Assembly (NCBI GenBank): GCA_003242505.1
Contig: QGUP01000140.1
Span: forward strand, 1-5,865
DNA length: 5,865 bases
Direction of reading: 5' to 3'
From: Bacillota bacterium
GTDB taxonomy: Bacteria; Bacillota; Sulfobacillia; Symbiobacteriales; ZC4RG38
In this document: positions 1-5,747 of the stretch, piece after piece
Position numbering within the stretch: position 1 is the stretch's first letter
Layout of the letters: each line of letters begins with the position of its first letter
Notes under the pieces: generated by a model
Told to the model about the DNA's origin: nothing
The model's input: only the letters and a program-made list of their open reading frames with translations
Database searches by the model: none
Position numbers and translations under genes: made by a program

Positions 1-198
1 GTCTTTCTCACCACCCACATCCTCAGCGTCGCGGAGGAGCTGGCCCACCGGATCGGGGTCATTCACCGGGGCCGGCTCCTCTGCGTCGGCACCCTGACGG
101 AACTGGCGGCCCGGGCCGGCCGGCCCGGGGCCAACCTGGAGGAGGTCTTCCTGACCCTCACCGGCGACCGGCTGCCCGGAGAGGAGGCGGCGGGATGA
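1..198 (+). CDS. ABC transporter ATP-binding protein, C-terminal fragment (5' end outside window)
   Basis: This is the last 65 codons of an ABC ATPase, open from the first base of the window and ending at TGA 196-198. The fragment opens with VFLTTHILSVAEELAHRIGVI, which matches the H-loop (switch) region of ABC-2 exporter ATPases. The switch histidine is residue 6 of the fragment and is followed by the usual helix with paired acidic residues. GRLLCVGTLTELAARAG is the typical 'G(R)L...GTL.EL' stretch after the H-loop, and LEEVFLTLTGD is the usual C-terminal motif of this subfamily. Walker A, Q-loop, signature and Walker B must lie to the left of the window. The stop overlaps the next start as ATGA (195-198), so the two proteins are almost certainly translationally coupled. 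The protein would energise the permease encoded next from the cytoplasmic face of the membrane. The substrate cannot be inferred. Confidence 0.93.
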   Translation, partial: VFLTTHILSVAEELAHRIGVIHRGRLLCVGTLTELAARAGRPGANLEEVFLTLTGDRLPGEEAAG

Positions 199-1763
199 CC
201 GGCGGGGCAGGGGAAGTGCTGCGGACGGCCTGGTCCGTGGCCTGGTACGGCTGGCGGGCGGTCTACAATCGCACCTTCCGCTATTCCCGCAGCCGGCTGG
301 GCCTCTTCTTCCAGCTTTCACAGCTGGGCATTGTGCTGGTGGTGGCCCAGCAGGCCCGGTCGGTGCCCCCGGAGGCTGGCCGGGAGGGGCTCCTCACCCT
401 GATGGCGGCGCAGATGGCCTGGTTCGGCCTGCTGATCGGCTTTGGCCGGGGGCAGTTCCAGCTCTTCCAGGGGATCCTCGTGCCCCTCTTTCAAATCACC
501 CCCGCCCGGCCCCTGGCCTTTGTCATCGGCCGAGCCCTGGAGTACCTCCCCGGCCGGGTCTGGAGCGCCTGCCTCTGGTCCCTGGCCTACTCCGCCGGGG
601 TCCCGGGCCCCGCCCGGTGGGGGGCTCTCCTCACCCTGGCGGCGGCAGGGGCCGCCACCGGGGTCCTCGCGAGCCTCGCCGGGCTCCTCCTGGTAGTCCT
701 CTGGGCCCGGTACTCCCCCCGGACCCTCCGCCGGGGTTCCCTCTTCTTCGGCCTCACCACCGTCGCCCTGGCCACCTGGGCGGCGATCTTCCTCGCCACC
801 GGCGGCACCGTCGGGGACCTGGCCCTCCGGCTCCGGGGCCTCCGCACCCTGGTGGCCGGGGCCGTCGCCGCCCTGGCCGGGCTGCCGGGGCTGGGGATGC
901 TGGCGGCAACCGTGCTCCGCCCCCGGTGGGTGGAGGACCTCTACCGCACCGGCCTCACCCGGGTGCTGGAACTGGGGGAGCAGGAGGCGAGCCGGCCGGG
1001 CCGGTCGGTCTGGCCGGCCTGGCCCCAGGGGCCGGTGCGGGCGGTGGTGGCCCGGGAGTGGATCCAGTGGAGCCGCTCCCGGATGACCCGGATCCAGGGC
1101 GTCATCTGGCTCTGCGGGGCTGTCGGGGTCTACGGGGCGGGCCGGAGCCTGGCCGGCGCGCCCCTGCCCCGGGTGGTGCAGACCGTGGGCTCCCTCAGCC
1201 TTCTGGCCTGGGGCCTCGCCTACAGCCACTGGGTGGTCCGGGTCTTTGAAGCCGAACGGGCCGGGATCCTCCTCTACCGCCTGGCCGGGGTCCCCGCGGC
1301 CACCCTCCTGGGGGCCAAGTTCCTGGCGGTCTTCCTGCCCTCCGCGGTGCTGACCGGCCTCCCGGCCCTGGCCGGCGGCCTGGCCGCGGGCCTCTCCGGG
1401 CCGGACCTCGGGCGCCTCCTGGGCTGGACCCTGGCAGCCCTCGCCGCCGGCTGCCTCGGGGGCTTCGGCGCCGCGGGGGCCACCGCCGGGGAGGAGCCGC
1501 CGGAGCCGGCCCAGGCCCCGGTGGCGGACCAGATGGCCCCGCCCCAGGGCGGCAACGTCAACGGCTGGTACGTCCTGTTCCGGATGGCCGGCCTCCTGCT
1601 GCCCATCGCCCTGGTGATCTGGACCGGCAGCCGGTCACCCGGCAGCGCCCCGGGGCTGCCGCCGGCCCTCCTCCTCGGCCTCAACCTCCTGCTGCCCGTC
1701 GCCCTCCTGGCCGGGGGCTACCACCTCATGCGCCGGCACTGGGATGCCGGCGGGGCCGGGTAG
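195..1763 (+). CDS. ABC-2-type exporter permease, about 12 membrane segments (substrate unknown)
   Basis: This 522-aa, very hydrophobic protein starts at an ATG that overlaps the stop of the upstream ATPase (ATGA), which fixes the start. Hydrophobic stretches suggest roughly twelve membrane segments in two halves. The first half has segments near residues 36-52, 66-84, 104-134, 143-170, 183-203 and 216-240. After a polar cytoplasmic stretch (about 243-300) the second half has segments near 301-317, 328-349, 374-400, 407-430, 462-478 and 488-512. A Pro/Glu/Gln-rich loop (about 432-456) interrupts the second half. The layout resembles a large single-chain ABC-2 permease in which the two halves are fused. 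The amphipathic N-terminus (about 8-35, rich in Trp, Tyr and Arg) looks like the cytoplasmic elbow helix of exporter permeases. I cannot assign it to a named family with certainty. Export of a lipid, drug, peptide or polysaccharide are all possible. The call rests on hydrophobicity plus coupling to the ATPase. Confidence 0.85.
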   Translation: MTGGAGEVLRTAWSVAWYGWRAVYNRTFRYSRSRLGLFFQLSQLGIVLVVAQQARSVPPEAGREGLLTLMAAQMAWFGLLIGFGRGQFQLFQGILVPLFQITPARPLAFVIGRALEYLPGRVWSACLWSLAYSAGVPGPARWGALLTLAAAGAATGVLASLAGLLLVVLWARYSPRTLRRGSLFFGLTTVALATWAAIFLATGGTVGDLALRLRGLRTLVAGAVAALAGLPGLGMLAATVLRPRWVEDLYRTGLTRVLELGEQEASRPGRSVWPAWPQGPVRAVVAREWIQWSRSRMTRIQGVIWLCGAVGVYGAGRSLAGAPLPRVVQTVGSLSLLAWGLAYSHWVVRVFEAERAGILLYRLAGVPAATLLGAKFLAVFLPSAVLTGLPALAGGLAAGLSGPDLGRLLGWTLAALAAGCLGGFGAAGATAGEEPPEPAQAPVADQMAPPQGGNVNGWYVLFRMAGLLLPIALVIWTGSRSPGSAPGLPPALLLGLNLLLPVALLAGGYHLMRRHWDAGGAG

Positions 1764-1777
1764 CCCGGGCGACGGAA

Positions 1778-1865
1778 CACCCGCGGGGCTGCGCCGGTGC
1801 CCCCGTAAGGCTACCGCTTCGCCCCCATGGGGCTACGCCTTCGCCCCCGTGAGGCTACGCCTCCG
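1778..1865. repeat. Tandem array of four 22-bp units between convergent genes
   Basis: Three clear 22-bp units lie head to tail at 1800-1821, 1822-1843 and 1844-1865. Each has five C residues followed by a core close to GGCTACGCC and ending in TTCG or TCCG. A fourth, degenerate unit in the same phase is at 1778-1799 (15 of 22 positions match unit 2). The cores are hairpin-capable: GAGGC-TAC-GCCTC at 1851-1863 is a 5-bp stem with a 3-base loop, and CCCCATGGGG (1823-1832) is a perfect palindrome. The last unit carries the stop codon and final codons of the leftward oxidoreductase gene. Read on the minus strand, each of the three good units repeats a GGGGGCG-A/G-AG...TAG-like stretch, as if that gene's 3' end had been duplicated. 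The array fills nearly all of the gap between two convergent genes. It may act in transcription termination in both directions, although no T tract is present. It may equally be a small dispersed repeat family. Confidence 0.85.
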
Positions 1866-2775
1866 CCCCCGGAAAGAGGGGCAGCACCTCCTGCCCCACC
1901 TCCTCCAGCACCTCCCGGGCCGGCCGCCGGCCGTACTTGAGATTGAGGGCCACGTGGTTGACGCCAATCTCCTGGAGGGTGGCCAGCAGTTCGACGAGGT
2001 ACTTCCGGCCCAGGCGGTACCCCAGGTGGATCGGCCGCGGGGGCTCCTCCGGATCGTCGCTGAGGTCGATGTAGAGGGACTGGGCGAAGGGCTTGAAGGC
2101 GCCGGGGGCCGCCGCGCTGGTGGCCCTGCGCCACTCGGCGACGATCATCCGCTGGATCCCCGGGGGGCGGGGGTACATGACCCACCCGTCGCTGTGCCGG
2201 GCGATCCACTCCAGGGACTGCTGGCTGTAGCCGGTGACCAGGATCGGCAGGGTGCCTCCCTCCGGCTTGGGCACCGGGTCGGCGCCCGCCAAATGCCCCA
2301 GGGGCGAGTCGATTTCCGGGAAGGGCTCCGCCCAGGCCCGACGGATGTAGACCAGGGCCTCCCGGAAGATCGCCCCCCGGGCCTCCCAGTCGACACCGAA
2401 GGCCGGAAACTCCACCGGCCGGTCGCCGGAGGCCACCCCCAGCACCAGCCGCCGGCCCGACAGGATGTCCACGGAGGCCGCCGCCTTGGCCACGTGGAGG
2501 GGGTGCCGGAGCGGCAGGACGATGGCCCCGGTGGCCAGGGCGATCTGGCGGGTGTGGGCGGCGATGTGGGCCAGATACACCCACGGGTCGTAGATCTGGC
2601 CGATGTCGCCGAAGTTCGGATCCAGAAGGGGCACGTCCCGGAACCAGAGGGCCGCAAAGCCCAGTTCCTCCGCCCGCCGGGCCAGGGCCTCCTGGTCCCG
2701 CATCGTCGGGTTGCTGCCGGTAAAGGCCTCGATGGGGAAGAAGACGCCCAGGGTCAGCCGGCCGGGCTGAAACAT
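1855..2775 (-). CDS. Luciferase-like (LLM class) flavin-dependent oxidoreductase, BA3436/TIGR03571 type
   Basis: From the ATG at 2775 the protein is 306 aa. It has the hallmarks of bacterial-luciferase-like (F420/FMN-type) TIM-barrel monooxygenases, and closely resembles the 'BA3436 family' (TIGR03571). Recognisable blocks are LTLGVFFPIEAF (8-18), RRAEELGFAALWFRDVPL (33-50), FGDIGQIYDPWVYL (55-68), ATGAIVLPLRHPLHVAKAAASVD (81-103), RLVLGVASGDRPVEFPAFGV (109-128), PILVTGYSQQSLEWIA (177-192), HSDGWVMYPR (194-203), FKPFAQSLYIDL (227-238) and GVNHVALNLKYGRRP (271-285). The physiological substrate of this family is unknown. It is expected to be a soluble cytoplasmic enzyme using reduced flavin. 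The start is uncertain: homologues usually have several residues before the MFQPGRLTLG block, and the in-frame codons just upstream (NGHPGVSR) resemble that extension. The only other in-frame start is a GTG at 2868, which would add 31 low-complexity Gly/Pro/Ala-rich residues. The ATG has only a weak GGGG 8 bases upstream. The gene ends at TAG 1855-1857, inside the tandem repeat. Confidence 0.92.
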   Translation of the reverse strand: MFQPGRLTLGVFFPIEAFTGSNPTMRDQEALARRAEELGFAALWFRDVPLLDPNFGDIGQIYDPWVYLAHIAAHTRQIALATGAIVLPLRHPLHVAKAAASVDILSGRRLVLGVASGDRPVEFPAFGVDWEARGAIFREALVYIRRAWAEPFPEIDSPLGHLAGADPVPKPEGGTLPILVTGYSQQSLEWIARHSDGWVMYPRPPGIQRMIVAEWRRATSAAAPGAFKPFAQSLYIDLSDDPEEPPRPIHLGYRLGRKYLVELLATLQEIGVNHVALNLKYGRRPAREVLEEVGQEVLPLFPGAEA

Positions 2776-2778
2776 CCG

Positions 2779-2802
2779 GGAAACCCCGGGATGCCCGTTT
2801 CC
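2779..2802 (-). other. Hairpin-forming inverted repeat just upstream of the oxidoreductase start codon
   Basis: GGAAAC (2779-2784) and GTTTCC (2797-2802) form a perfect 6-bp inverted repeat. Inside it, GGG (2788-2790) can pair with CCC (2794-2796). The structure ends three bases before the chosen ATG (2775), so in the mRNA it would cover the place where a ribosome binding site should be. It could damp translation initiation, or it could mean that the true start lies further upstream. Short inverted repeats are frequent by chance in DNA this GC-rich. Confidence 0.35.
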
Positions 2803-2812
2803 GGCGGCGGCC

Positions 2813-2841
2813 GGGGGGGGGCCCCCCTCCCTGCCCCCCCC
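2813..2841. repeat. Homopolymeric G/C tracts (G9-C6 and C8) in the oxidoreductase leader
   Basis: On the plus strand a run of nine G (2813-2821) is directly followed by six C (2822-2827). After a short TCCCTG spacer comes a run of eight C (2834-2841). On the minus strand, the sense of the flanking genes, this reads as G8, CA, GGG, A, G6, C9. That offers enough G tracts for a G-quadruplex, competing with a G6/C6 foldback. Mononucleotide runs of this length are prone to slippage. They lie 38-66 bases upstream of the oxidoreductase ATG at 2775. Confidence 0.8.
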
Positions 2842-2852
2842 TGAGAGTTCCG

Positions 2853-2884
2853 CCGCACCCGGCGCCACCGGCCCCGGGGTGCGG
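2853..2884 (-). terminator. Possible hairpin downstream of the exporter operon (8-bp stem, no T tract)
   Basis: CCGCACCC (2853-2860) and GGGTGCGG (2877-2884) are a perfect 8-bp inverted repeat around a 16-base GC-rich loop. It lies about 65 bases past the stop of the last exporter permease and before the oxidoreductase gene, both on the minus strand. It could attenuate or end the exporter transcript. It lacks a following T run, so it is at best a weak or factor-assisted terminator. The rest of the 2776-2949 gap shows no convincing promoter to me. Confidence 0.35.
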
Positions 2885-2949
2885 CACGCCTGGTCGGAGC
2901 CTGTCCATGGGCTGGGCTCCTGGTGTGCGGGTCCCCGGCCCCCACGGGG

Positions 2950-3753
2950 TCACGACCCCGCGCCGGTGTACCGCCGGAGCCCCCGGCGCCAGACCCAGAG
3001 GGCAAAGGCCACCGTCGCCGCGGCCACCACCGGGGTGAGCCAGGCGAAGAGCCCCCACTCCCCCCGGCGGACCAGGTACGCCCCGGGATAGGCGCCGACG
3101 AAGAGGAAGGGCAGCGCGGTGCTGAGGAGCCACCGGAGGGACCGGCTGAAGATGTTCGGGGGGTACTGGCCGTACTGGTTGAGGTTCCAGGCCAGGGCCA
3201 TCAGCCCGGTCCGGCCGTCGGCGAAGAAGGCGGTGGCCGCCAGGGCCATGTAGATCCCCAGGTAGACCGCGGCGGAACTCAGGATCAGCCCCACCGCCAC
3301 CAGCCAGTCGGCCCAGTCCCAGACCACCCCGGCCCGCTCCCCGGCCCAGGCCATGATGGCGATGCCCGTCGCCACCCCGAGGAGGGACTCCAGCTCCACC
3401 CCCTCCAGGATCACCTGGAACAGGGGATGGGCCGGCCGGATCAGCACCCGGTCCATCTCCCCCTTGATGACGTACTTGTCCGCCACGTCCCAGAGCCCGC
3501 CGGCCAGGGCGCCGAAGAGAGCCCCGGGGACCAGGAAGTAGCCGTACAGGAAGAAGACCTCCGCCCGGGTCCACCCCCGGAGGTCGGGGACGAGCTGGAA
3601 GGTGACCGCGATCAGCACCACGCTCATCGCCTGGTAGGTTACTTCCGAGACCAGGCCGACGATGAGGTCCCCTCGGTACTCCCACCGCACCTTGGCGTAC
3701 TGGACCAGGTATTCCCAGTAGAGCCGGCTGTACCGGGCGAGGGTCCGCCACAT
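2950..3753 (-). CDS. ABC-2 family transporter permease (DUF990/COG3694 type), second permease of tripartite exporter
   Basis: This 267-aa integral membrane protein looks like the ABC2_membrane_6 (DUF990, COG3694) permease that accompanies COG4586 ATPases and COG4587 permeases. The N-terminus (1-28, rich in Tyr, Trp and Arg) is an amphipathic cytoplasmic segment. Hydrophobic segments follow near 30-54, 65-86, 117-137, 150-180, 206-228 and 235-256. The family motif KGEMDRVLIRPAHPLFQ (97-113), a cytoplasmic loop with an invariant-looking 'G..D..L.RP', is present. So is the NLNQYGQYPPNIF segment (190-202), the 'QYP' stretch typical of this family. The ATG at 3751-3753 is six bases after the stop of the preceding permease, with G-rich sequence before it, so the gene is co-translated in the same operon. 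It most likely pairs with the upstream permease as a heterodimeric channel. The transported substrate of these systems is not established. Confidence 0.93.
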   Translation of the reverse strand: MWRTLARYSRLYWEYLVQYAKVRWEYRGDLIVGLVSEVTYQAMSVVLIAVTFQLVPDLRGWTRAEVFFLYGYFLVPGALFGALAGGLWDVADKYVIKGEMDRVLIRPAHPLFQVILEGVELESLLGVATGIAIMAWAGERAGVVWDWADWLVAVGLILSSAAVYLGIYMALAATAFFADGRTGLMALAWNLNQYGQYPPNIFSRSLRWLLSTALPFLFVGAYPGAYLVRRGEWGLFAWLTPVVAAATVAFALWVWRRGLRRYTGAGS

Positions 3754-3759
3754 TCCCCA

Positions 3760-4551
3760 TCACCCCCCGTGGACCGTGAGGGCCCGGGCCGCCCGGCGCC
3801 AGACCAACCGGACCAGGGCCGCCAGGACTGCGGCCCAGACGAGGCCCCGGACCAGGGCCAGGACGAGGGGCCGCCCCCACAGGCCTCCCGCGGCGATGAG
3901 GCTCGGCACGTAGGAGATGGCCGGGAAGGGGAGCCATTCCAGCACCGCCCGGGCCCAGGCCGGGTAGAAGGAGAGGGGCAGGTAAAGGCCCGACAGGAGG
4001 TCCACCACCAGCCGCCGGGCCCAGGTCAGCCCCTGGATCCGGGTGGACCAGACCGCGGCCAGGCCCACCAGAAGGTTGATCTGCGCGTTGAGGACAAAGG
4101 CCAGGGCGAGGGCCGCCAGGTAGGCGACCCAGACCTTCGGGTCCGTGGGCAGCCGCACCGGGAAAAGCAGTGCGGCCAGGGTGAGCCCCGGCACCGAGAA
4201 GAACAGCAGCCGAAAAAGAGCCTCCCCCAGGGCCCCGGCCACCCGCTGCCCCAGGTAGGAGACCGGCCGGAGGAGCTGGACCGCCACGGTGCCGTCCCGG
4301 ATCTCGTCCGCGATCTCCCGGTCCAGGTGGTTGAAGTAGAAGGCCCGGGCCATCCACCCCACCGCCAGGTAGGTGGTCATCTCCGTGGGGCTGAGGCCCC
4401 CCAGGCTCTCCCGGGAGCCGTAGGCGGCCATCCAGAAGAAGTAGTAGCCGCCCGTATAGATAAGGTAGGTCAGGATGCCGCTGTAGAAGTTCACCCGGTA
4501 GGCCAGCATCACCAGGAAGCGGATCCGGATGAGCTCGAGGTAAGTGGCCAT
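3760..4551 (-). CDS. ABC-2 family transporter permease (DUF990/COG4587 type), first permease of tripartite exporter
   Basis: This is a 263-aa polytopic membrane protein. The chosen start is the ATG at 4549-4551, which shares one base with the stop of the ATPase gene (TGATG). The frame stays open further upstream to 5298, but that stretch is Gly/Pro-rich nonsense antiphase to the ATPase. Hydrophobic segments lie near residues 22-42, 56-75, 110-132, 140-168, 183-205 and 227-250. The cytoplasmic motif ADEIRDGTVAVQLLRPVSYL (81-100) is the counterpart of the KGEMDRVLIRP motif in the following permease, showing that the two are distant paralogues. The neighbourhood ATPase, this protein, then the second permease matches the conserved COG4586-COG4587-COG3694 order. 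It would form half of the membrane pore. The substrate is unknown. The protein ends at TGA 3760-3762, six bases before the next ATG. Confidence 0.93.
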   Translation of the reverse strand: MATYLELIRIRFLVMLAYRVNFYSGILTYLIYTGGYYFFWMAAYGSRESLGGLSPTEMTTYLAVGWMARAFYFNHLDREIADEIRDGTVAVQLLRPVSYLGQRVAGALGEALFRLLFFSVPGLTLAALLFPVRLPTDPKVWVAYLAALALAFVLNAQINLLVGLAAVWSTRIQGLTWARRLVVDLLSGLYLPLSFYPAWARAVLEWLPFPAISYVPSLIAAGGLWGRPLVLALVRGLVWAAVLAALVRLVWRRAARALTVHGG

Positions 4552-5633
4552 CACCCCTGGCCCCCCTCCCCCCGGTCCGGCTCCGGTGTGGCCGCCGGGG
4601 CCGGTACCCCGGCCCCGGGGGCCTCGGCCCCCGCCGCCCCGGCCCGGTAGAGCTGCCGGACGATCTCCTCCATGGTCGGCTCCGCCACCGCCAGGTCCTT
4701 CAGGGGCAGGTGGGGGACCAGCCGGGCCAGGGCGGCGGGCACCGCCTCCGCCTCCGCCAGGTGGACGAGGCACTCCGCCTCCCCCTGGGACTCCACGGAG
4801 CAAGGGATCCCCGCCAGGGCCGCCTGGACCCGCTCCGGCGGCACAGGCTCCCGGAAGCTGAGGCGGAGGGTCCGGCCCCGGGCCTCCCGGCGCCGGAGGT
4901 CCGCCAGGGCCCCGTCGTAGAGGATCCGGCCCTGGTGGAGGAGCACCACCCGGGGGCAGAGGGCCTCGATGTCCGAGAGGTCGTGGGTGGTGAGGAGGAT
5001 GGTGGTGCCGTACCGGCGGTTCACCTCCCGGAGGAACTCCCGGATCCGGAGCTTCACCACCACGTCCAGGCCGACGGTGGGCTCGTCCAGAAAGAGGACC
5101 CGGGGTTTGTGGAGGAGGGCCGCGGCCAGTTCGCACCGCATCCGCTGGCCGAGGCTGAGCTTGCGGACCGGGATGTCCAGGAGCGGCCCGATCTCCAGGG
5201 CTTCCACCAGTTCGGCGAAGTAGGAGCGGAACTCCGCCTCCGGCACCTCGTACATCCGCTGCAGGAGCCGGAACGTCTCCTTGACGGCGATGTCCCACCA
5301 GAGGCCGCTGCGCTGGCCAAAGACCACCCCGATGGTCCGCTTGTACTCAAGGGCCGTCCGCCCGTCGTGGGGGTCGTAGCCGTTGACCCGCACCCACCCG
5401 GCGGTGGGCACCAGGATGCCGGTGAGCATCTTGATGGTGGTGGACTTCCCCGAGCCGTTGGCCCCGATGTACCCGACGATCTCCCCCGGGGCGATCCGGA
5501 GGTTCACCCGGTCGACGGCCCGGATGACGGTGTACTCCCGGCGGAGGAGGTCCCGGATGGCCCCGAGGAGGCCGGGGCGGCTCCGGTACTGCCGGAACTC
5601 CCGGGTCAGTTCGTGGGCTTCGATGGCAAGCAA
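4551..5633 (-). CDS. ABC transporter ATP-binding protein of tripartite exporter (COG4586 type)
   Basis: This is a complete 360-aa nucleotide-binding subunit (numbering from the TTG at 5633). Walker A is GANGSGKST (57-65, Lys63), the Q-loop glutamine is 107 (VVFGQRSGLWWD), the signature is LSLGQRMRCELA (159-170, LSLGQ replacing LSGGQ), Walker B with its catalytic glutamate is VLFLDEP (179-185, Glu184), the D-loop is VGLD (187-190) and the H-loop is His217 (LLTTHDLSD). An insertion before the Walker A strand (about 16-37, RSRPGLLGAIRDLLRREY) and the VFGQRSGLWWD block are characteristic of the COG4586 branch. A C-terminal regulatory region (about 245-330) is followed by a Gly/Ala/Pro-rich tail (about 333-360). 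The start is supported by GGAGG ten bases upstream, and it yields MLAIEAHELTREF, a normal N-terminus. A second in-frame TTG at 5666 adds 11 residues but lies upstream of that ribosome binding site. The first gene of the operon, it ends in a TGATG overlap with the permease. Confidence 0.95.
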   Translation of the reverse strand: MLAIEAHELTREFRQYRSRPGLLGAIRDLLRREYTVIRAVDRVNLRIAPGEIVGYIGANGSGKSTTIKMLTGILVPTAGWVRVNGYDPHDGRTALEYKRTIGVVFGQRSGLWWDIAVKETFRLLQRMYEVPEAEFRSYFAELVEALEIGPLLDIPVRKLSLGQRMRCELAAALLHKPRVLFLDEPTVGLDVVVKLRIREFLREVNRRYGTTILLTTHDLSDIEALCPRVVLLHQGRILYDGALADLRRREARGRTLRLSFREPVPPERVQAALAGIPCSVESQGEAECLVHLAEAEAVPAALARLVPHLPLKDLAVAEPTMEEIVRQLYRAGAAGAEAPGAGVPAPAATPEPDRGEGGQG

Positions 5634-5643
5634 GGGGACAGTT

Positions 5644-5648
5644 CCTCC
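5644..5648 (-). promoter_or_regulatory. Ribosome binding site deciding the TTG start of the exporter ATPase
   Basis: On the minus strand AGGGAGGAAC (5650-5641) contains a perfect GGAGG core. It ends ten bases before the TTG at 5631-5633. Because it lies downstream of the other in-frame TTG (5664-5666), it favours the shorter protein. Confidence 0.7.
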
Positions 5649-5718
5649 CTGGTCGCGCGCGAGCAAACAAGTCCGTCAGGATTTTCCATGCGGCCGGTCA
5701 GGACCTCGCACAGAATCG

Positions 5719-5747
5719 ATGCTACACCGGCCGGCCAACGGTGTAAA
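5719..5747 (-). promoter_or_regulatory. Predicted sigma70-type promoter of the tripartite exporter operon
   Basis: On the minus strand TTTACA (5747-5742, five of six matches to TTGACA) is followed, after exactly 17 bases, by TAGCAT (5724-5719, four of six matches to TATAAT). A start of transcription near 5712 would give a leader of about 80 bases before the TTG at 5633. The -35 hexamer is part of the 25-bp tandem repeat. The sequence between and over the two hexamers is an inverted repeat, so the promoter is probably regulated. Confidence 0.6.
5723..5745. promoter_or_regulatory. Inverted repeat overlapping the promoter, candidate operator
   Basis: TACACCG (5723-5729) and CGGTGTA (5739-5745) are a perfect 7-bp inverted repeat separated by nine bases, 23 bp in all. 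One arm overlaps the -35 hexamer and the other the -10 hexamer of the predicted promoter. This position is typical of an operator for a dimeric repressor of the TetR or GntR sort. No regulator gene is in the window, so the binding protein is unknown. Confidence 0.5.

Noticed and set aside
318..1229. 303-codon minus-strand frame opposite the large permease
   Set aside because: Composition is Gly/Pro/Glu/His-rich and no family is recognisable. The sense-strand protein is clearly a membrane protein coupled to the ATPase.
1811..4357. 848-codon open frame on the minus strand
   Set aside because: It runs across three real genes in another frame and translates to Gly/Pro/Arg-rich low-complexity sequence without domains. 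It is an artefact of the high GC content and lack of stops. Only its internal ATG at 2908 with a good ribosome binding site deserved comment.
2923..4650. 575-codon open frame on the plus strand
   Set aside because: It is antisense to both DUF990 permeases, rich in Gly, Pro, Asp, Gln and His with no recognisable domain. It mirrors the real genes.
4552..5298. 249-residue N-terminal extension of the first permease
   Set aside because: The frame is open but out of phase inside the ATPase gene and encodes Gly/Pro/Arg repeats. The membrane protein begins at 4551 with a TGATG overlap.
5606..5689. 27-codon upstream frame (ATG 5689) overlapping the exporter ATPase start
   Set aside because: No ribosome binding site precedes its ATG, and its end overlaps the ATPase gene in another frame. 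A leader peptide cannot be excluded, but nothing supports it.
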